This document shows, in pieces, positions 28,168 to 38,507 of a stretch of DNA of 42,160 bases. The stretch comes from an uncultured Pelagibacteraceae bacterium (GTDB lineage Bacteria; Pseudomonadota; Alphaproteobacteria; Pelagibacterales; Pelagibacteraceae). The DNA is taken from assembly GCA_902524105.1 (NCBI GenBank), contig CABZCD010000004.1:1-42160 (forward strand), in the 5' to 3' direction. The position numbers and the translations under genes are program-made. Below the pieces are notes generated by a model that had not been told where the DNA came from, did not search any database, and saw only the letters and a list, made by a program, of their open reading frames with translations. How positions within the stretch are numbered: position 1 is the first letter of the stretch; each line of letters begins with the position of its first letter.

Positions 28168-28630
28168 TAAATTTGCAAACTGGTATAGGATTCATTTTGT
28201 GTAAGTTTTTTTCTCTTATCTTTAAATATTTCTGATAGTTAGGATCATCTTTATTTTCCATAGCTTTTTCAAGATCTTCATAACTCATTCCTAATTGTTG
28301 GACATCGTTTCTTCCATCATCCCACAATCCATCTGTTGGTTGAGAGTCTATAATTTCATTTGAAACTCCAAGATATTTACCTAGCTCCCAAACTTGAGTT
28401 TTTGTACAATCAGCTATTGGAGATATATCTACACCCCCATCACCATATTTAGTATAAAAGCCAACGCCAAAGTCCTCAACTTTATTCCCTGTTCCAACTA
28501 CAATACCAGAATTAGCTGCTGCTACCTGATAAAGGGTTGCCATTCTTAATCTAGCTCTTGAATTTGCAAATCCGTGCTCATTATCAAAGTTATTTAAAAC
28601 TTTAGAAAAGGATCCAAATATTTTGTCCAT
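28160..28630 (-). pseudogene. nadE: NAD synthetase, 5'-truncated (C-terminal part only)
   Basis: 156 aa; ANSRARLRMATLYQVAAANSGIVVGTGNKVEDFGVGFYTKYGDGGVDISPIADCTKTQVWELG matches the NadE C-terminal half. The N-terminal SGGxDS ATP-pyrophosphatase P-loop is absent and the frame closes at TAA (28663-28661) upstream. Confidence 0.85.
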
Positions 28631-28643
28631 CTCGATTAAGTGA

Positions 28644-29210
28644 TGTTCAACATTTTTCGCTTATGCATCTATACTATTTATTTCATTAACCCCCATAGCT
28701 ATTGCATTTTTAAAGCCTTATCAGAAGTCAAGAATTTTAACTTTTTTAAATCCAGACAGAGATCCTCTTGGTGCAGGATATCAAATAATACAATCAAAAA
28801 TTGCAATTGGATCAGGCGGTCTTTTTGGAAAAGGATTCTTAAACGGATCCCAGAGTTATTTAGATTATCTCCCTGAAAAACATACAGATTTTATATTTAC
28901 CTTATTTTCTGAGGAATTCGGTTTTGTTGGCTCTTTATTCATTTTAATCCTTTATAGCGTGATCATTTTTAGATTAATTAAAATTGGAGATATGACCAGA
29001 AGTAGCTTTGGAAAGCTTTATTGTTACAGTTTTGCTACTGCTTTCTTTATATATGTCACTGTAAATATGGGCATGGTGTTAGGACTTTTACCAATAGTAG
29101 GTGCTCCATTACCAATTTTGTCCTATGGAGGTTCCTCGATGATGGCAATAATGTTAGGTCTTGGTATAGCCATGTCTTGTAGAGTCTACAAAGACACCCC
29201 AGTAAATTAA
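28644..29210 (+). pseudogene. rodA: RodA/FtsW-type peptidoglycan polymerase, 5'-truncated (C-terminal part only)
   Basis: Frame open from 28644 (after TGA 28641-28643): ...SILFISLTPIAIAFLKPYQKSRILTFLNPDRDPLGAGYQIIQSKIAIGSGGLFGKGFLNGSQSYLDYLPEKHTDFIFTLFSEEFGFVGS...GAPLPILSYGGSSMMAIMLGLGIAMSCRVYKDTPVN stop 29210. No upstream N-terminal half. Confidence 0.88.
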
Positions 29211-29306
29211 ATTAAAATTAGTATAATTGGACCAAAATGAACCTAATTTAAAAAAATTAGTACTTGCTTTACTAATGTTTAGATGATCTAATTTAATTAT
29301 AAAATT

Positions 29307-29762
29307 ATGTTTGGTGATAAAAAATCGATAAAAGACTCAGAAAGATCTTTAATTAGTGAAACAGTTAGTATTGACGGAACTTTAAACAGCTCAGGAGCAA
29401 TTGATGTTGCTGGTTTAGTTAAAGGTCCGGTTTACTCAAAAGAAATAGTTATTAAAGAAACAGGTTCAATATCAGGTGGTGTTGAGGCAGAAACTGTCGA
29501 AATTCATGGCCACCTTGATGGAAAAGTTTCAGCAGATAATGTAGTTATTGGTTCAACAGGAGTTGTAAAAGGAGATATCGAATTTTCTCAAAATTTAAGA
29601 ACAGAAAGCGGCGCTGATATCGAAGGTTATATCAAAAAAACGGCATCAAAAAGTAAAATCACTGGGGACTTCTTATTTTCAAAATCAAAAGAAGAGAAGA
29701 AACCAAAAAAGAACGGCAAACCTGACGCGAATGTAAATAAAGAGAGCGAAGCTCTGATTTAA
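29307..29762 (+). CDS. bactofilin / polymer-forming cytoskeletal protein
   Basis: 151 aa; ISETVSIDGTLNSSGAIDVAGLVKGPVYSKEIVIKETGSISGGVEAETVEIHGHLDGKVSADNVVIGSTGVVKGDIEF beta-helix repeats. Confidence 0.92.
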   Translation: MFGDKKSIKDSERSLISETVSIDGTLNSSGAIDVAGLVKGPVYSKEIVIKETGSISGGVEAETVEIHGHLDGKVSADNVVIGSTGVVKGDIEFSQNLRTESGADIEGYIKKTASKSKITGDFLFSKSKEEKKPKKNGKPDANVNKESEALI

Positions 29763-29807
29763 TCTATCGCACTATAAATATTATAAATTTTAAACTATAT
29801 TAATTTC

Positions 29808-31055
29808 ATGAGTAATTATAAATGTCACTCAGTTGGAATTATAGGTGCGGGTATACAAGGAGTTTGTATAGGACTGCAATTAATTAAAAAAGGAATTCCA
29901 GTAACCATCTTCGATAAAAATGATCCTGGTAGTATGAGCTCTTATGGTAATGCTGGTCATTTTTCTCCTTACGCAGTAGTTCAGTTAAACAGACCTGATG
30001 TAATTTACGACATTCCTAAAATGTTATTAAGTTCCTATGGACCCTTAGCTTTAAAATGGAATTATATTCCTAAAATGATCCCTTGGATATTAAAATACTT
30101 AAAATCTTCAACAAAAAAATCGATGATGCATACGACGAAGTATATGCATCAAATTTTAGATCTATCTCTAAGCGCATATGATGAAATTTTAAGTGAAATA
30201 GATACAACAAATTTAGTTGAGAGAAAAGGAATCATATATATTTGGACAAATAAAAATTTAAAAAGTAGAAAGATGGAAATAAAAATTAGGCAAGATCTTG
30301 GAATAAAACAAAAACTTCTAAGTAAAGAAGAAATTTTAGAACTAGAACCAAATCTCAGCCCTGTTTTTGATGCTGGAGTTTTTTATGATTACGCATACCA
30401 CGCTAGAGATCCGAAAGAGATAACGAAAAAACTTTTTGAACTATTTTTAAAATCAGGGGGCAAGTTTAAAAAAGAAGAAGTTATGACTGTAGAGCAAACT
30501 AAATATAATCAGACACAAGTAAAAACAAATTCAGAAATATTCAACTTTGAAAAAATTGTTTTGGCTTGCGGTGCTTTTTCAAAAAAACTAACTGATCAAC
30601 TAGGTGAAAAAATACCTTTAGACACAGAAAGAGGATACCACGTTCATTATAAAAATATGGATCATCTTCTTAAAAGACCGGTCATTTTTCTCGACAGAGG
30701 TTTCGGCATGACCCCAATGAACCAGGGTTTAAGAGCAGTAGGTACAGTTGAACTTGGTGGATTTGATAATCCAATATCAAAAAAAAGAATTGATTATATA
30801 GATAAATGTGCAAAAGAATTATTACCTCAACTTGGGAACTTTCAAGATGAGTGGTTAGGATTTAGACCAACGCTTCCAGATTTCTTGCCTGTTATTGGAC
30901 CCTCATTAAAAAATAGAAATATTATTTATGCTTTTGGTCATCATCATTTAGGCTGGACTTTGGGAGCAATTACTGGAAAGATTGTGTCTGGAATAGTTAA
31001 TGAGGAGAAGACTAATTTAGATTTAACTCCTTATAGTTCCGCTAGATTTAACTAA
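29808..31055 (+). CDS. FAD-dependent oxidoreductase, D-amino-acid dehydrogenase-like
   Basis: 415 aa; VGIIGAGIQGVCIGLQLIKKGIPVTIFDKNDPGSMSSYGNAGHFSPYAVVQL, EWLGFRPTLPDFLPVIGPS, HHHLGWTLG. Confidence 0.87.
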   Translation: MSNYKCHSVGIIGAGIQGVCIGLQLIKKGIPVTIFDKNDPGSMSSYGNAGHFSPYAVVQLNRPDVIYDIPKMLLSSYGPLALKWNYIPKMIPWILKYLKSSTKKSMMHTTKYMHQILDLSLSAYDEILSEIDTTNLVERKGIIYIWTNKNLKSRKMEIKIRQDLGIKQKLLSKEEILELEPNLSPVFDAGVFYDYAYHARDPKEITKKLFELFLKSGGKFKKEEVMTVEQTKYNQTQVKTNSEIFNFEKIVLACGAFSKKLTDQLGEKIPLDTERGYHVHYKNMDHLLKRPVIFLDRGFGMTPMNQGLRAVGTVELGGFDNPISKKRIDYIDKCAKELLPQLGNFQDEWLGFRPTLPDFLPVIGPSLKNRNIIYAFGHHHLGWTLGAITGKIVSGIVNEEKTNLDLTPYSSARFN

Positions 31056-31063
31056 GGATTAAA

Positions 31064-31957
31064 TTGTCAAAAAATTACTTAGCATATTCACTACTTGTGT
31101 TTGCGACATTATGTTGGTCAGGCAATTTTATAGTAGGTAAATTTGCTTATCTATTTGAAGTACCTCCATTAACTTTAAACTTTTTAAGATGGGTTTCAGT
31201 TTGGATAATTTTAATTCCATTTACTTATAAAGAAATTTTAGACAATTTTAATTACATTAAAAAAAATTGGATGGTAATAAGTTTTATGGGAGTTATTACT
31301 ATAAGCACGTTTAACTCTGTCGTATATTTTGCGCTGAATTATACCCAAGTAATAAACGCAGTATTAGTTCTTGCTGCAATTCCAGCTATAACAATAATTA
31401 TTTCATCCTTAATGAAAGTAGATAAAACAAATATTTTTCAAGTAATAGGATTACTATTATCAATTATAGGAATTAGCGCAATTATTTCAAATGCTGACCT
31501 TAATAAGATCCTATCTTTAAGCTTTAATAAAGGGGATATATGGATGTTGGTTTGTGTTCTCTCTTGGTCAATTTATTCAACATTACTTAAGAAACATAGT
31601 TTTAAATTTTCTCAATTCACTTTGATACAATTAATGGTCACGGTTGGAATAATATTTTTAATTCCACAATTTTTTTACGAAAGATCAATCGGTCTAGAAG
31701 TAAATTTTAATAAAGCGTTTTTCGTTATTCTATTTTATGTTGTTATTTTCCCCGCGTTAGCAGCTTATTACTGCTGGCAGAAAGGTGTAGAGATAGTCGG
31801 ACCAAATCGAGCAACAATGTTTGTTCAATTAATGCCATTACTGAGCGCTATATTAGCAATTATAATATTTAGAGAAAAACTTGAATTATACCACTTTATA
31901 GGTGCCGCATTTATTTTGTCAGGTATTTATTTATCAAACAGGAAATTAAATGCTTAA
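31064..31957 (+). CDS. EamA/DMT-family transporter
   Basis: 297 aa, TTG start; ten-TM DMT pattern, CWSGNFIVGKF, VVIFPALAAYYCWQKGVEIVGPNRATMFVQLMPLLSAILAIIIFREKL. Confidence 0.9.
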   Translation: MSKNYLAYSLLVFATLCWSGNFIVGKFAYLFEVPPLTLNFLRWVSVWIILIPFTYKEILDNFNYIKKNWMVISFMGVITISTFNSVVYFALNYTQVINAVLVLAAIPAITIIISSLMKVDKTNIFQVIGLLLSIIGISAIISNADLNKILSLSFNKGDIWMLVCVLSWSIYSTLLKKHSFKFSQFTLIQLMVTVGIIFLIPQFFYERSIGLEVNFNKAFFVILFYVVIFPALAAYYCWQKGVEIVGPNRATMFVQLMPLLSAILAIIIFREKLELYHFIGAAFILSGIYLSNRKLNA

Positions 31958-32900
31958 AGTTGCGGTTTTAGATGATTATCAAAATATTTTCAGTCAGATT
32001 ATTAATTTAGATGAGTATAAATCAAAATATGAGTTTACAATTTTCAATGAGCCTTTTCAAAATGAATTAGAAACTATTGAGGCTTTAAAAGGCTTTGAAG
32101 CTATATTTATTATGAGAGAAAGGACGAAAATTACCAAAACTTTAATTTCAAATTTACCAAAGTTAAAATTTATTATGACCTCTGGAACTAGAAATAAAGC
32201 TATTGATTTAGATGCAACAAAAGAAAATAAAATATTGGTATGCGGAACTGATATAAATTCTAATCCAGCTGCAGAAGTCACCTGGGCTTTAATACTTGGA
32301 TTAATAAGAAATTTAAAACAAGAAATTGACAATATGTTCCAAGGATATTGGCAAACGACTATTGGTTATGAGCTTAGGGGAAAAAGATTGGGTATAATAG
32401 GTTTAGGTAAAATTGGATGCCAAGTTGCTAAAGTTGGTCAAGCTTTTGGTATGGAAGTTTCTGCTTGGAGTGAAAACCTTAACTTATCTGAAGCTAATAA
32501 ATTAAAAGTTTTACCAATGAGCAAAGATGACTTAATTAAAACTTCAGATATTTTGTCAATCCATGTTGTTTTAGGAGACAGATATAAAAACTTAATTGCT
32601 AAAAAAGAATTACAACAAATGAAAAAAACTTCTTTTTTAATTAATACCTCGAGAGGGGAAATTATAAATGAAAAAGATCTAATTGAGGCCTTAGAAAATG
32701 ATGAGATTGCTGGTGTTGGTTTAGATGTTTATAATCAAGAACCCTTACCTCAAGACCATAAGCTTAGGTTCTTACCTAATGCTTTTTTATTGCCGCACTT
32801 GGGATATGTTACTGTGGAAAATTATTCTAAGTTTTATTTTCAGATGATAGAAAACCTCAATTCATGTATTAATAATAAGCCGATTCGAGAAATTAAGTAA
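31950..32900 (+). CDS. D-2-hydroxyacid dehydrogenase family protein
   Basis: 316 aa; LRGKRLGIIGLGKIGCQVAKVGQAFGMEVSAWS, TSFLINTSRGEIINEKDLIEAL, GVGLDVYNQEPLP, NAFLLPHLGYVT. Confidence 0.92.
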   Translation: MLKVAVLDDYQNIFSQIINLDEYKSKYEFTIFNEPFQNELETIEALKGFEAIFIMRERTKITKTLISNLPKLKFIMTSGTRNKAIDLDATKENKILVCGTDINSNPAAEVTWALILGLIRNLKQEIDNMFQGYWQTTIGYELRGKRLGIIGLGKIGCQVAKVGQAFGMEVSAWSENLNLSEANKLKVLPMSKDDLIKTSDILSIHVVLGDRYKNLIAKKELQQMKKTSFLINTSRGEIINEKDLIEALENDEIAGVGLDVYNQEPLPQDHKLRFLPNAFLLPHLGYVTVENYSKFYFQMIENLNSCINNKPIREIK

Positions 32901-33009
32901 AAATACTTTACAATTTCTGGTTGTTTTTGATAAGCTCAATGTGAGCAAATAAATGTTTTTATGTAATGTAAATAACATATAAGCATTTGAAATAAAGAGA
33001 GAGGGAAAA

Positions 33010-33351
33010 TTGAAAAAAGTTTTAGTTAGCATAACGCTTACTATGTTTCTCACTGGCTGTGCAGAAACTATGGCTTTATTAGGTCCAGCATCTACATCAT
33101 TAGGTGGAGGTAATATTGCGCGATCCTCTTTCACATCTGCGGTGGATTACGGAATTAAAAAGTCGACTGGCAAATCAAGTATTGAACATGCCATCGGTTT
33201 TGCAGAAAAACACAACCCAGAGAGAGAAAAAGTGAAATGTGTCAACTTTCTCGAAGTTACCGAAACTGAAGTCTGCTCAATTCTAAAAAAAAGAGTTTCG
33301 GAATTAAAAAGTCAAATAAATAAAAGATCGAAAATCAAAATCTTAGATTAA
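33010..33351 (+). CDS. small predicted lipoprotein of unknown function
   Basis: 113 aa, TTG start; MKKVLVSITLTMFLTGCAETMALLGPASTSLGGG has lipobox LTGC. Confidence 0.65.
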   Translation: MKKVLVSITLTMFLTGCAETMALLGPASTSLGGGNIARSSFTSAVDYGIKKSTGKSSIEHAIGFAEKHNPEREKVKCVNFLEVTETEVCSILKKRVSELKSQINKRSKIKILD

Positions 33352-33390
33352 TTCACTGGCTGACATTAAATTTTTTTGGTACCTTAAATC

Positions 33391-34641
33391 GTGAAAAAAA
33401 AATATTCAATTGCTAGTATATTAAAGAATTCATTATCAAATAATGAAAATTGGGGGAAAATGTGGAGAAATCCAAGCCCAAAAAAACATTATGATGTAAT
33501 TATAGTAGGTGGCGGAGGACATGGATTAGGAACTGCTTACTATCTAGCCAAACATCATGGAATAAAAAATATTGCTGTAATAGAGAAAGGCTGGTTAGGA
33601 AGCGGTAACACCGGAAGAAATACTACAATAATAAGATCTAATTATTTGTGGGACGAAAGTGCATATCTTTATGATCATGCAGTAAAACTTTGGGAAAATT
33701 TATCAGAAGATTTAAATTATAATATGATGTTTAGTCAAAGAGGAGTTTTAAATTTAGCACACAATGAACATGATATTAAAGAAATCAAAAGGAGAGTTTC
33801 TGCTAATAGATTAAATGGATTAGACACAATGTGGCTCGATAAAAACGAAGTTAAAGATTTAGTGCCAATAATGAATACAGATAACCTTAGATATCCTGTT
33901 TTAGGAGCTGCTTACCAACCTAGAGGAGGAGTAGCAAGACATGACGCTGTTGCTTGGGGATATGCAATGAGAGCTGATGAATTAGGTGTAGATATAATTC
34001 AAAATTGCGAAGTCAAAGGAATTAAAACGGATAATTATAAAGTTGAGGGTGTAGAAACAACAAAAGGTTTTATTAAATCTAGTAAGATTGGCGTTGTAGC
34101 TTCTGGTCACACAAGTGTTCTTGCAGCAACTGCTGGTGTAAGACTTCCTTTACAAAGCAGACCTTTGCAAGCTTTAGTGTCTGAACCTATTAAACCAGTC
34201 ATCAACACAGTTGTTATGTCAAATGCTGTTCACGCTTACGTCAGTCAATCAGATAAAGGTGAATTAGTAATTGGAGCCGGTACAGATGGGTACAATTCTT
34301 TTACGCAAAGAGGTGGGTACGATGTTATTGAAGAAACTGTTAGGGCTATAGTTGAACTTTATCCAATATTTGGAAAAATGAAAATGTTAAGACAATGGGG
34401 AGGGATAGTTGATATTTGTCCCGACGCAAGTCCAATTATAAGTAAGTGTGAAGTTGAAGGTTTATATTTTAATTGTGGTTGGGGAACAGGTGGTTTTAAA
34501 GCTACACCAGGTAGTGCAAATGTATTCGCGCATACTATTGCTAAAGATGAACCTCACAAAATAAATGCTCCTTTTGCTCTAAGCAGATTTTCTGATGGTA
34601 GATTAATAGATGAGCATGGTGCAGCAGCAGTTGCACATTAG
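33391..34641 (+). CDS. soxB: sarcosine oxidase subunit beta
   Basis: 416 aa, GTG start; [58 protein letters not shown]; followed by soxD/A/G. Confidence 0.96.
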   Translation: MKKKYSIASILKNSLSNNENWGKMWRNPSPKKHYDVIIVGGGGHGLGTAYYLAKHHGIKNIAVIEKGWLGSGNTGRNTTIIRSNYLWDESAYLYDHAVKLWENLSEDLNYNMMFSQRGVLNLAHNEHDIKEIKRRVSANRLNGLDTMWLDKNEVKDLVPIMNTDNLRYPVLGAAYQPRGGVARHDAVAWGYAMRADELGVDIIQNCEVKGIKTDNYKVEGVETTKGFIKSSKIGVVASGHTSVLAATAGVRLPLQSRPLQALVSEPIKPVINTVVMSNAVHAYVSQSDKGELVIGAGTDGYNSFTQRGGYDVIEETVRAIVELYPIFGKMKMLRQWGGIVDICPDASPIISKCEVEGLYFNCGWGTGGFKATPGSANVFAHTIAKDEPHKINAPFALSRFSDGRLIDEHGAAAVAH

Positions 34642-34643
34642 TC

Positions 34644-34994
34644 ATGATTTTAATTAAATGTCCATATTGCGGTTATAGAGATCAGTCAGAGTTCACAAGT
34701 GGTGGCGAGGCACATGTTATTCGACCAAAAAATCCACAAAGTTTATCTGATAAAGATTGGGGTGAATATGTTTTTTATAGAAATAATCCTAAAGGTATTT
34801 TCTATGAAAGATGGGTTCATTCACACGGATGTAAAAAATGGTTTAATGTAGTTCGAAATACTGCAACGGATCAAATATTAAAAGTATACAAAGTTAACGA
34901 AAAAAGACCTGATCTAAGCGAGTTTGAAAATACTTTAAAATCTCCATCTGGTGAGCCTTTAGTGGGGTCAGGAAATTTTGCGGTAAAAAAATAA
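34644..34994 (+). CDS. soxD: sarcosine oxidase subunit delta
   Basis: 116 aa; IKCPYCGYRDQSEFTSGGEAHVIRP, NPKGIFYERWVHSHGCKKWFNVVRNT (zinc-binding Cys/His). Confidence 0.96.
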   Translation: MILIKCPYCGYRDQSEFTSGGEAHVIRPKNPQSLSDKDWGEYVFYRNNPKGIFYERWVHSHGCKKWFNVVRNTATDQILKVYKVNEKRPDLSEFENTLKSPSGEPLVGSGNFAVKK

Positions 34995-34995
34995 A

Positions 34996-37977
34996 ATGAC
35001 AGCCATTAATAATGATTGCCAATATATCTCTAAGAATAAGATATCATTTACTTTTGATGGCAAAATTTATTCAGCTTATGATGGAGATACTGTAGCCTCA
35101 GCATTATTAAGAAATAATGTTAGATTGGTAGGGAGAAGCTTTAAATATCACAGACCTAGAGGAATATATACTTGTGGAATTGAAGAGCCTAATGCATTGG
35201 TACAGATAATAAGTGAGCACAATGAGCCTAACACTCGAGCAACGATTAAACGGGTTTATGATGGAATGGAGATAATAAGCCAAAATCGATGGCCATCCTT
35301 GAGACATGATTTTGGAGCAATTAATAATATTCTTTCACCGATATTCTCAGCTGGTTTTTATTATAAAACTTTCATGGGACCGAAAGGTTTTTGGAAAAAT
35401 CTTTATGAACCTTTAATTAGACGTTCAGCTGGATTAGGTAAACCACCAAAAAATTTCAGATCTAAAAGCACCCATCAATATCACAATACTGACGTGGTTA
35501 TCATAGGAGCAGGGTTGAGTGGGTTAGCTGCAGCTAAAAAATTTATAAATACGAAATATAAAGTTTTGCTTATCGAACAAGATTGCTATTTGGGAGGTAT
35601 ACTTAAAAATTCAAATAAAGTTAAAACTATAAACGAATTGACTCCTCAAGAGTGGATAAGTGAAACTGAGGAATTAATTTTAAATTCAAAAAATATTACT
35701 ATTTTAAAAAATACTTTAGTAACAACATATAACTTTACAAATCATCTTATAGCTTTAGAAGATAAGTTTGCTGGTAAAAAAATTGAACTTAATAAATCAG
35801 AGCTTACACTTCACAAAATCAGAACTTCAAACACTATTATAACTAATGGTCATATAGAAAGATTTATTTCTTTTAGAAATAATGATTTGCCAGGAGTAAT
35901 GTTAGCGTCTTCATTTGAAAAATATATTCACCGATACGGTGTTGTTCCTGAAAAAGAACCGGTTATATTTACAAACAATTCATCTTCATTAAGCCTACTT
36001 AAAAAGTTAATAAGCTTAGGGTGTAAACCAAAAGCTTACATTGACTCTAGAAAAAAAGACAATATTGAAACTGAAATAAAAAAAATTTTAAAAGATAATG
36101 ATATTTCATTTTTTAGCGATGCGGAAATAGAAGGGTGTGATGGTAATAAAAAAATAGAGACCATTACTATAAGACAAGGTAAATCATTTACTAAGTTAAA
36201 GTCTTCAATGTTATGTGTTTCAGGTGGATACAATCCTGATATACATTTATTCACTCAATCTAAAGGTTTAGTCAAATGGGATAAAAATATTCTTTCATTT
36301 AAACCTGATACACCTTTTCAAAAAACTATTACTTTGGGATCAACAAGTGGAAATTACAATTTTAAAAAGTTATGTGATGAAATTAATGAAAAACTTTCAA
36401 TTTTAAAAACAAAAAAAGTGTCATTAGATATTAACTTAAACGTGCCGAATAAATTTTCTATTAATGAATTATGGGAAACGAAAAAGAAGAATAATTCTAA
36501 TTGGTCAAAATCTTTTATAGACCTTCACAACGATGTTACAATCAAAGATTTGAAACAGGCTATAACAGAGGGATTTGATCGTATTGAGCATTTAAAAAGA
36601 TATACAACAAATAGTATGGGAACTGACCAAGGTAAAATTAGTAGCATTAATTCTCTAGCGATAGTCTCAAAGATGTTAAAAAAAGAAATCTCAGAGGTTG
36701 GCACTACTACTTATAGACCACCTTATGCACCATTAAGCTTTGCAGCTATTGCAGGAAGAAGTACTTATGAATTTTATGATCCTGAAAGAAAAACCTCAAT
36801 TCACTCATGGCATTTAAAAAACAATGCTGTTTTCGAAGATGTAGGACAATGGAAACGACCTTGGTATTTTAAAGCAAGTGAAAACGAAACCATGTATCAA
36901 GCAGTGCAACGCGAGTCAAAAATGTTAAGAGAGAATGCTGGAATTTTAGACGGTAGCACCCTAGGAAAAATTGAAATTAAAGGAAGAGATGCTTTGGAAT
37001 TTATGAATTTAATGTACACCAATGCTTTTTCAAAAATGAAAGCAATGACATCTAGATACGCTATGATGCTAGGTGAGGATGGCATGATTAAAGATGATGG
37101 AATAATCTGTAAAATAAGTGATCAGCATTTTATTGCTACGACTACATCAAGCGGGGCACCAAAAGTACTTGCTGATATGGAAGAATATTTGCAAACAGAG
37201 TGGCCTCATTTACAAGTTTTTTTAAATTCCATTACTGAACAGTTTTCTACATTTAACATTAGCGGACCCAAAACGAGGGAAATTATGATGAAAGTATTTC
37301 CTGATATTGATTTTAGTAACGATGCTTTCCCATTTATGACTTTTAAAAACTTTGATTATAAAGAAACTAAAATCAGAATTATGAGAGCTAGCTTTACAGG
37401 TGAATTAGGTTATGAAATTTATATTCCTCCAAAGTTTGGTTTAAAGCTCTGGGAAGAAATATTTTCTTGCGGTAAAGAGTATAATTTAATTCCATATGGA
37501 ACTGAAACAATGCATTTACTTAGAGCAGAAAAGGGCTACATCGTTATTGGTCAAGAAACTGATGGCACAGTCACCCCTATAGACCTCAATTATAATTGGA
37601 TGATAGGTAAAAATAAAAAAGACTTTATTGGAAAAAGATCTCTATCTCGTCCCGATACCTCTAGAGAAGACAGAAAACAACTTGTAGGTCTTTCACCTAT
37701 CAATAAAAAAGATATAATTGAAGAAGGACAACATATAGTCGAATTAAACGAGTTACCAAAAAAAATTACAAATCCAATTAAATATCTGGGACATGTTTCC
37801 TCAGGTTATCACAGTCCAAATTTAAATCATTCAATTGGTCTCGCTATGATAAAAGGCGGTAAAAATTTACTTGGGCAGAAATTTTTTGTCACCGCCACGG
37901 GAAAAACTAAAAACATTCCTGTGGAAATAGTTAAGCCAGTATTTATTGATCCAGAAAATAAAAGGTTAACTTCATGA
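34996..37977 (+). CDS. soxA: sarcosine oxidase subunit alpha
   Basis: 993 aa; YDGDTVASALLRNNVRLVGRSFKYHRPRGIYTCGIEEPNALVQ, FAD domain VVIIGAGLSGLAAAKK, C-terminal GcvT-like GELGYEIYIPPKFGLKLWEEI. Confidence 0.96.
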   Translation: MTAINNDCQYISKNKISFTFDGKIYSAYDGDTVASALLRNNVRLVGRSFKYHRPRGIYTCGIEEPNALVQIISEHNEPNTRATIKRVYDGMEIISQNRWPSLRHDFGAINNILSPIFSAGFYYKTFMGPKGFWKNLYEPLIRRSAGLGKPPKNFRSKSTHQYHNTDVVIIGAGLSGLAAAKKFINTKYKVLLIEQDCYLGGILKNSNKVKTINELTPQEWISETEELILNSKNITILKNTLVTTYNFTNHLIALEDKFAGKKIELNKSELTLHKIRTSNTIITNGHIERFISFRNNDLPGVMLASSFEKYIHRYGVVPEKEPVIFTNNSSSLSLLKKLISLGCKPKAYIDSRKKDNIETEIKKILKDNDISFFSDAEIEGCDGNKKIETITIRQGKSFTKLKSSMLCVSGGYNPDIHLFTQSKGLVKWDKNILSFKPDTPFQKTITLGSTSGNYNFKKLCDEINEKLSILKTKKVSLDINLNVPNKFSINELWETKKKNNSNWSKSFIDLHNDVTIKDLKQAITEGFDRIEHLKRYTTNSMGTDQGKISSINSLAIVSKMLKKEISEVGTTTYRPPYAPLSFAAIAGRSTYEFYDPERKTSIHSWHLKNNAVFEDVGQWKRPWYFKASENETMYQAVQRESKMLRENAGILDGSTLGKIEIKGRDALEFMNLMYTNAFSKMKAMTSRYAMMLGEDGMIKDDGIICKISDQHFIATTTSSGAPKVLADMEEYLQTEWPHLQVFLNSITEQFSTFNISGPKTREIMMKVFPDIDFSNDAFPFMTFKNFDYKETKIRIMRASFTGELGYEIYIPPKFGLKLWEEIFSCGKEYNLIPYGTETMHLLRAEKGYIVIGQETDGTVTPIDLNYNWMIGKNKKDFIGKRSLSRPDTSREDRKQLVGLSPINKKDIIEEGQHIVELNELPKKITNPIKYLGHVSSGYHSPNLNHSIGLAMIKGGKNLLGQKFFVTATGKTKNIPVEIVKPVFIDPENKRLTS

Positions 37978-38507
37978 CAAACATATTATCAATTCCTGGT
38001 GTAAAAGTTTCACAAAAAGATTATCATCAAATAATAATTAGAGGGAATGGACTTGAAAAATTTAATAATACAATTGAAGAGAAAACCTCAATTAAACCAC
38101 CATCAAAAAACTTAGAGATCAAGTACGATTTAAATTATCTATTTGCAAAAAATTCTTTTGATCAGTGGAGTTTAATTTTAATGGATAAAAAGGAACATCA
38201 TCAAATTTTAAACTTGGTATCTTCGATTAATACTAATGAAAATATGCTTGCCTCTGATTATTCTTATGGGCAAGTATACTTTGAAATTGAAGGGGAAAAT
38301 AAAGACTACTTTATAAATCAATTAACTCATTTTGATTTGAGAGAAGAAAAATTTCCAAAATCAACTATGGCCCAGACTATTATTGCAAGAATAGACTGCT
38401 CAATTTATAATTTAGGAAATAAGTTTGTTATAACTTGTAATAAGTCCTATGAGGATTATTTTCAAAAAAGATTAAAAGATAGTGCTTTATTAAGTAACGC
38501 CTCTTGA
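37974..38507 (+). CDS. soxG: sarcosine oxidase subunit gamma
   Basis: 177 aa; position after soxA, FPKSTMAQTIIARIDCSIYNLG, SYEDYFQKRLKDSAL. Confidence 0.85.
   Translation: MTNILSIPGVKVSQKDYHQIIIRGNGLEKFNNTIEEKTSIKPPSKNLEIKYDLNYLFAKNSFDQWSLILMDKKEHHQILNLVSSINTNENMLASDYSYGQVYFEIEGENKDYFINQLTHFDLREEKFPKSTMAQTIIARIDCSIYNLGNKFVITCNKSYEDYFQKRLKDSALLSNAS

Noticed and set aside
28640-28876. 78-aa plus ORF over the nadE/rodA junction
   Set aside because: Out-of-frame translation of rodA DNA. The true RodA frame is +1 shifted and gives LTFLNPDRDPLGAGYQ; no independent homology.
29211-29306. rodA-bactofilin intergenic region as a possible ncRNA or riboswitch
   Set aside because: Only AT-rich sequence with no convincing stem or conserved riboswitch motif by eye.
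32934-32946. Hairpin GCTCA-atg-TGAGC after the 2-hydroxyacid dehydrogenase gene
   Set aside because: Only a 5-bp stem and no immediate T-run; too weak to call a terminator or riboswitch.
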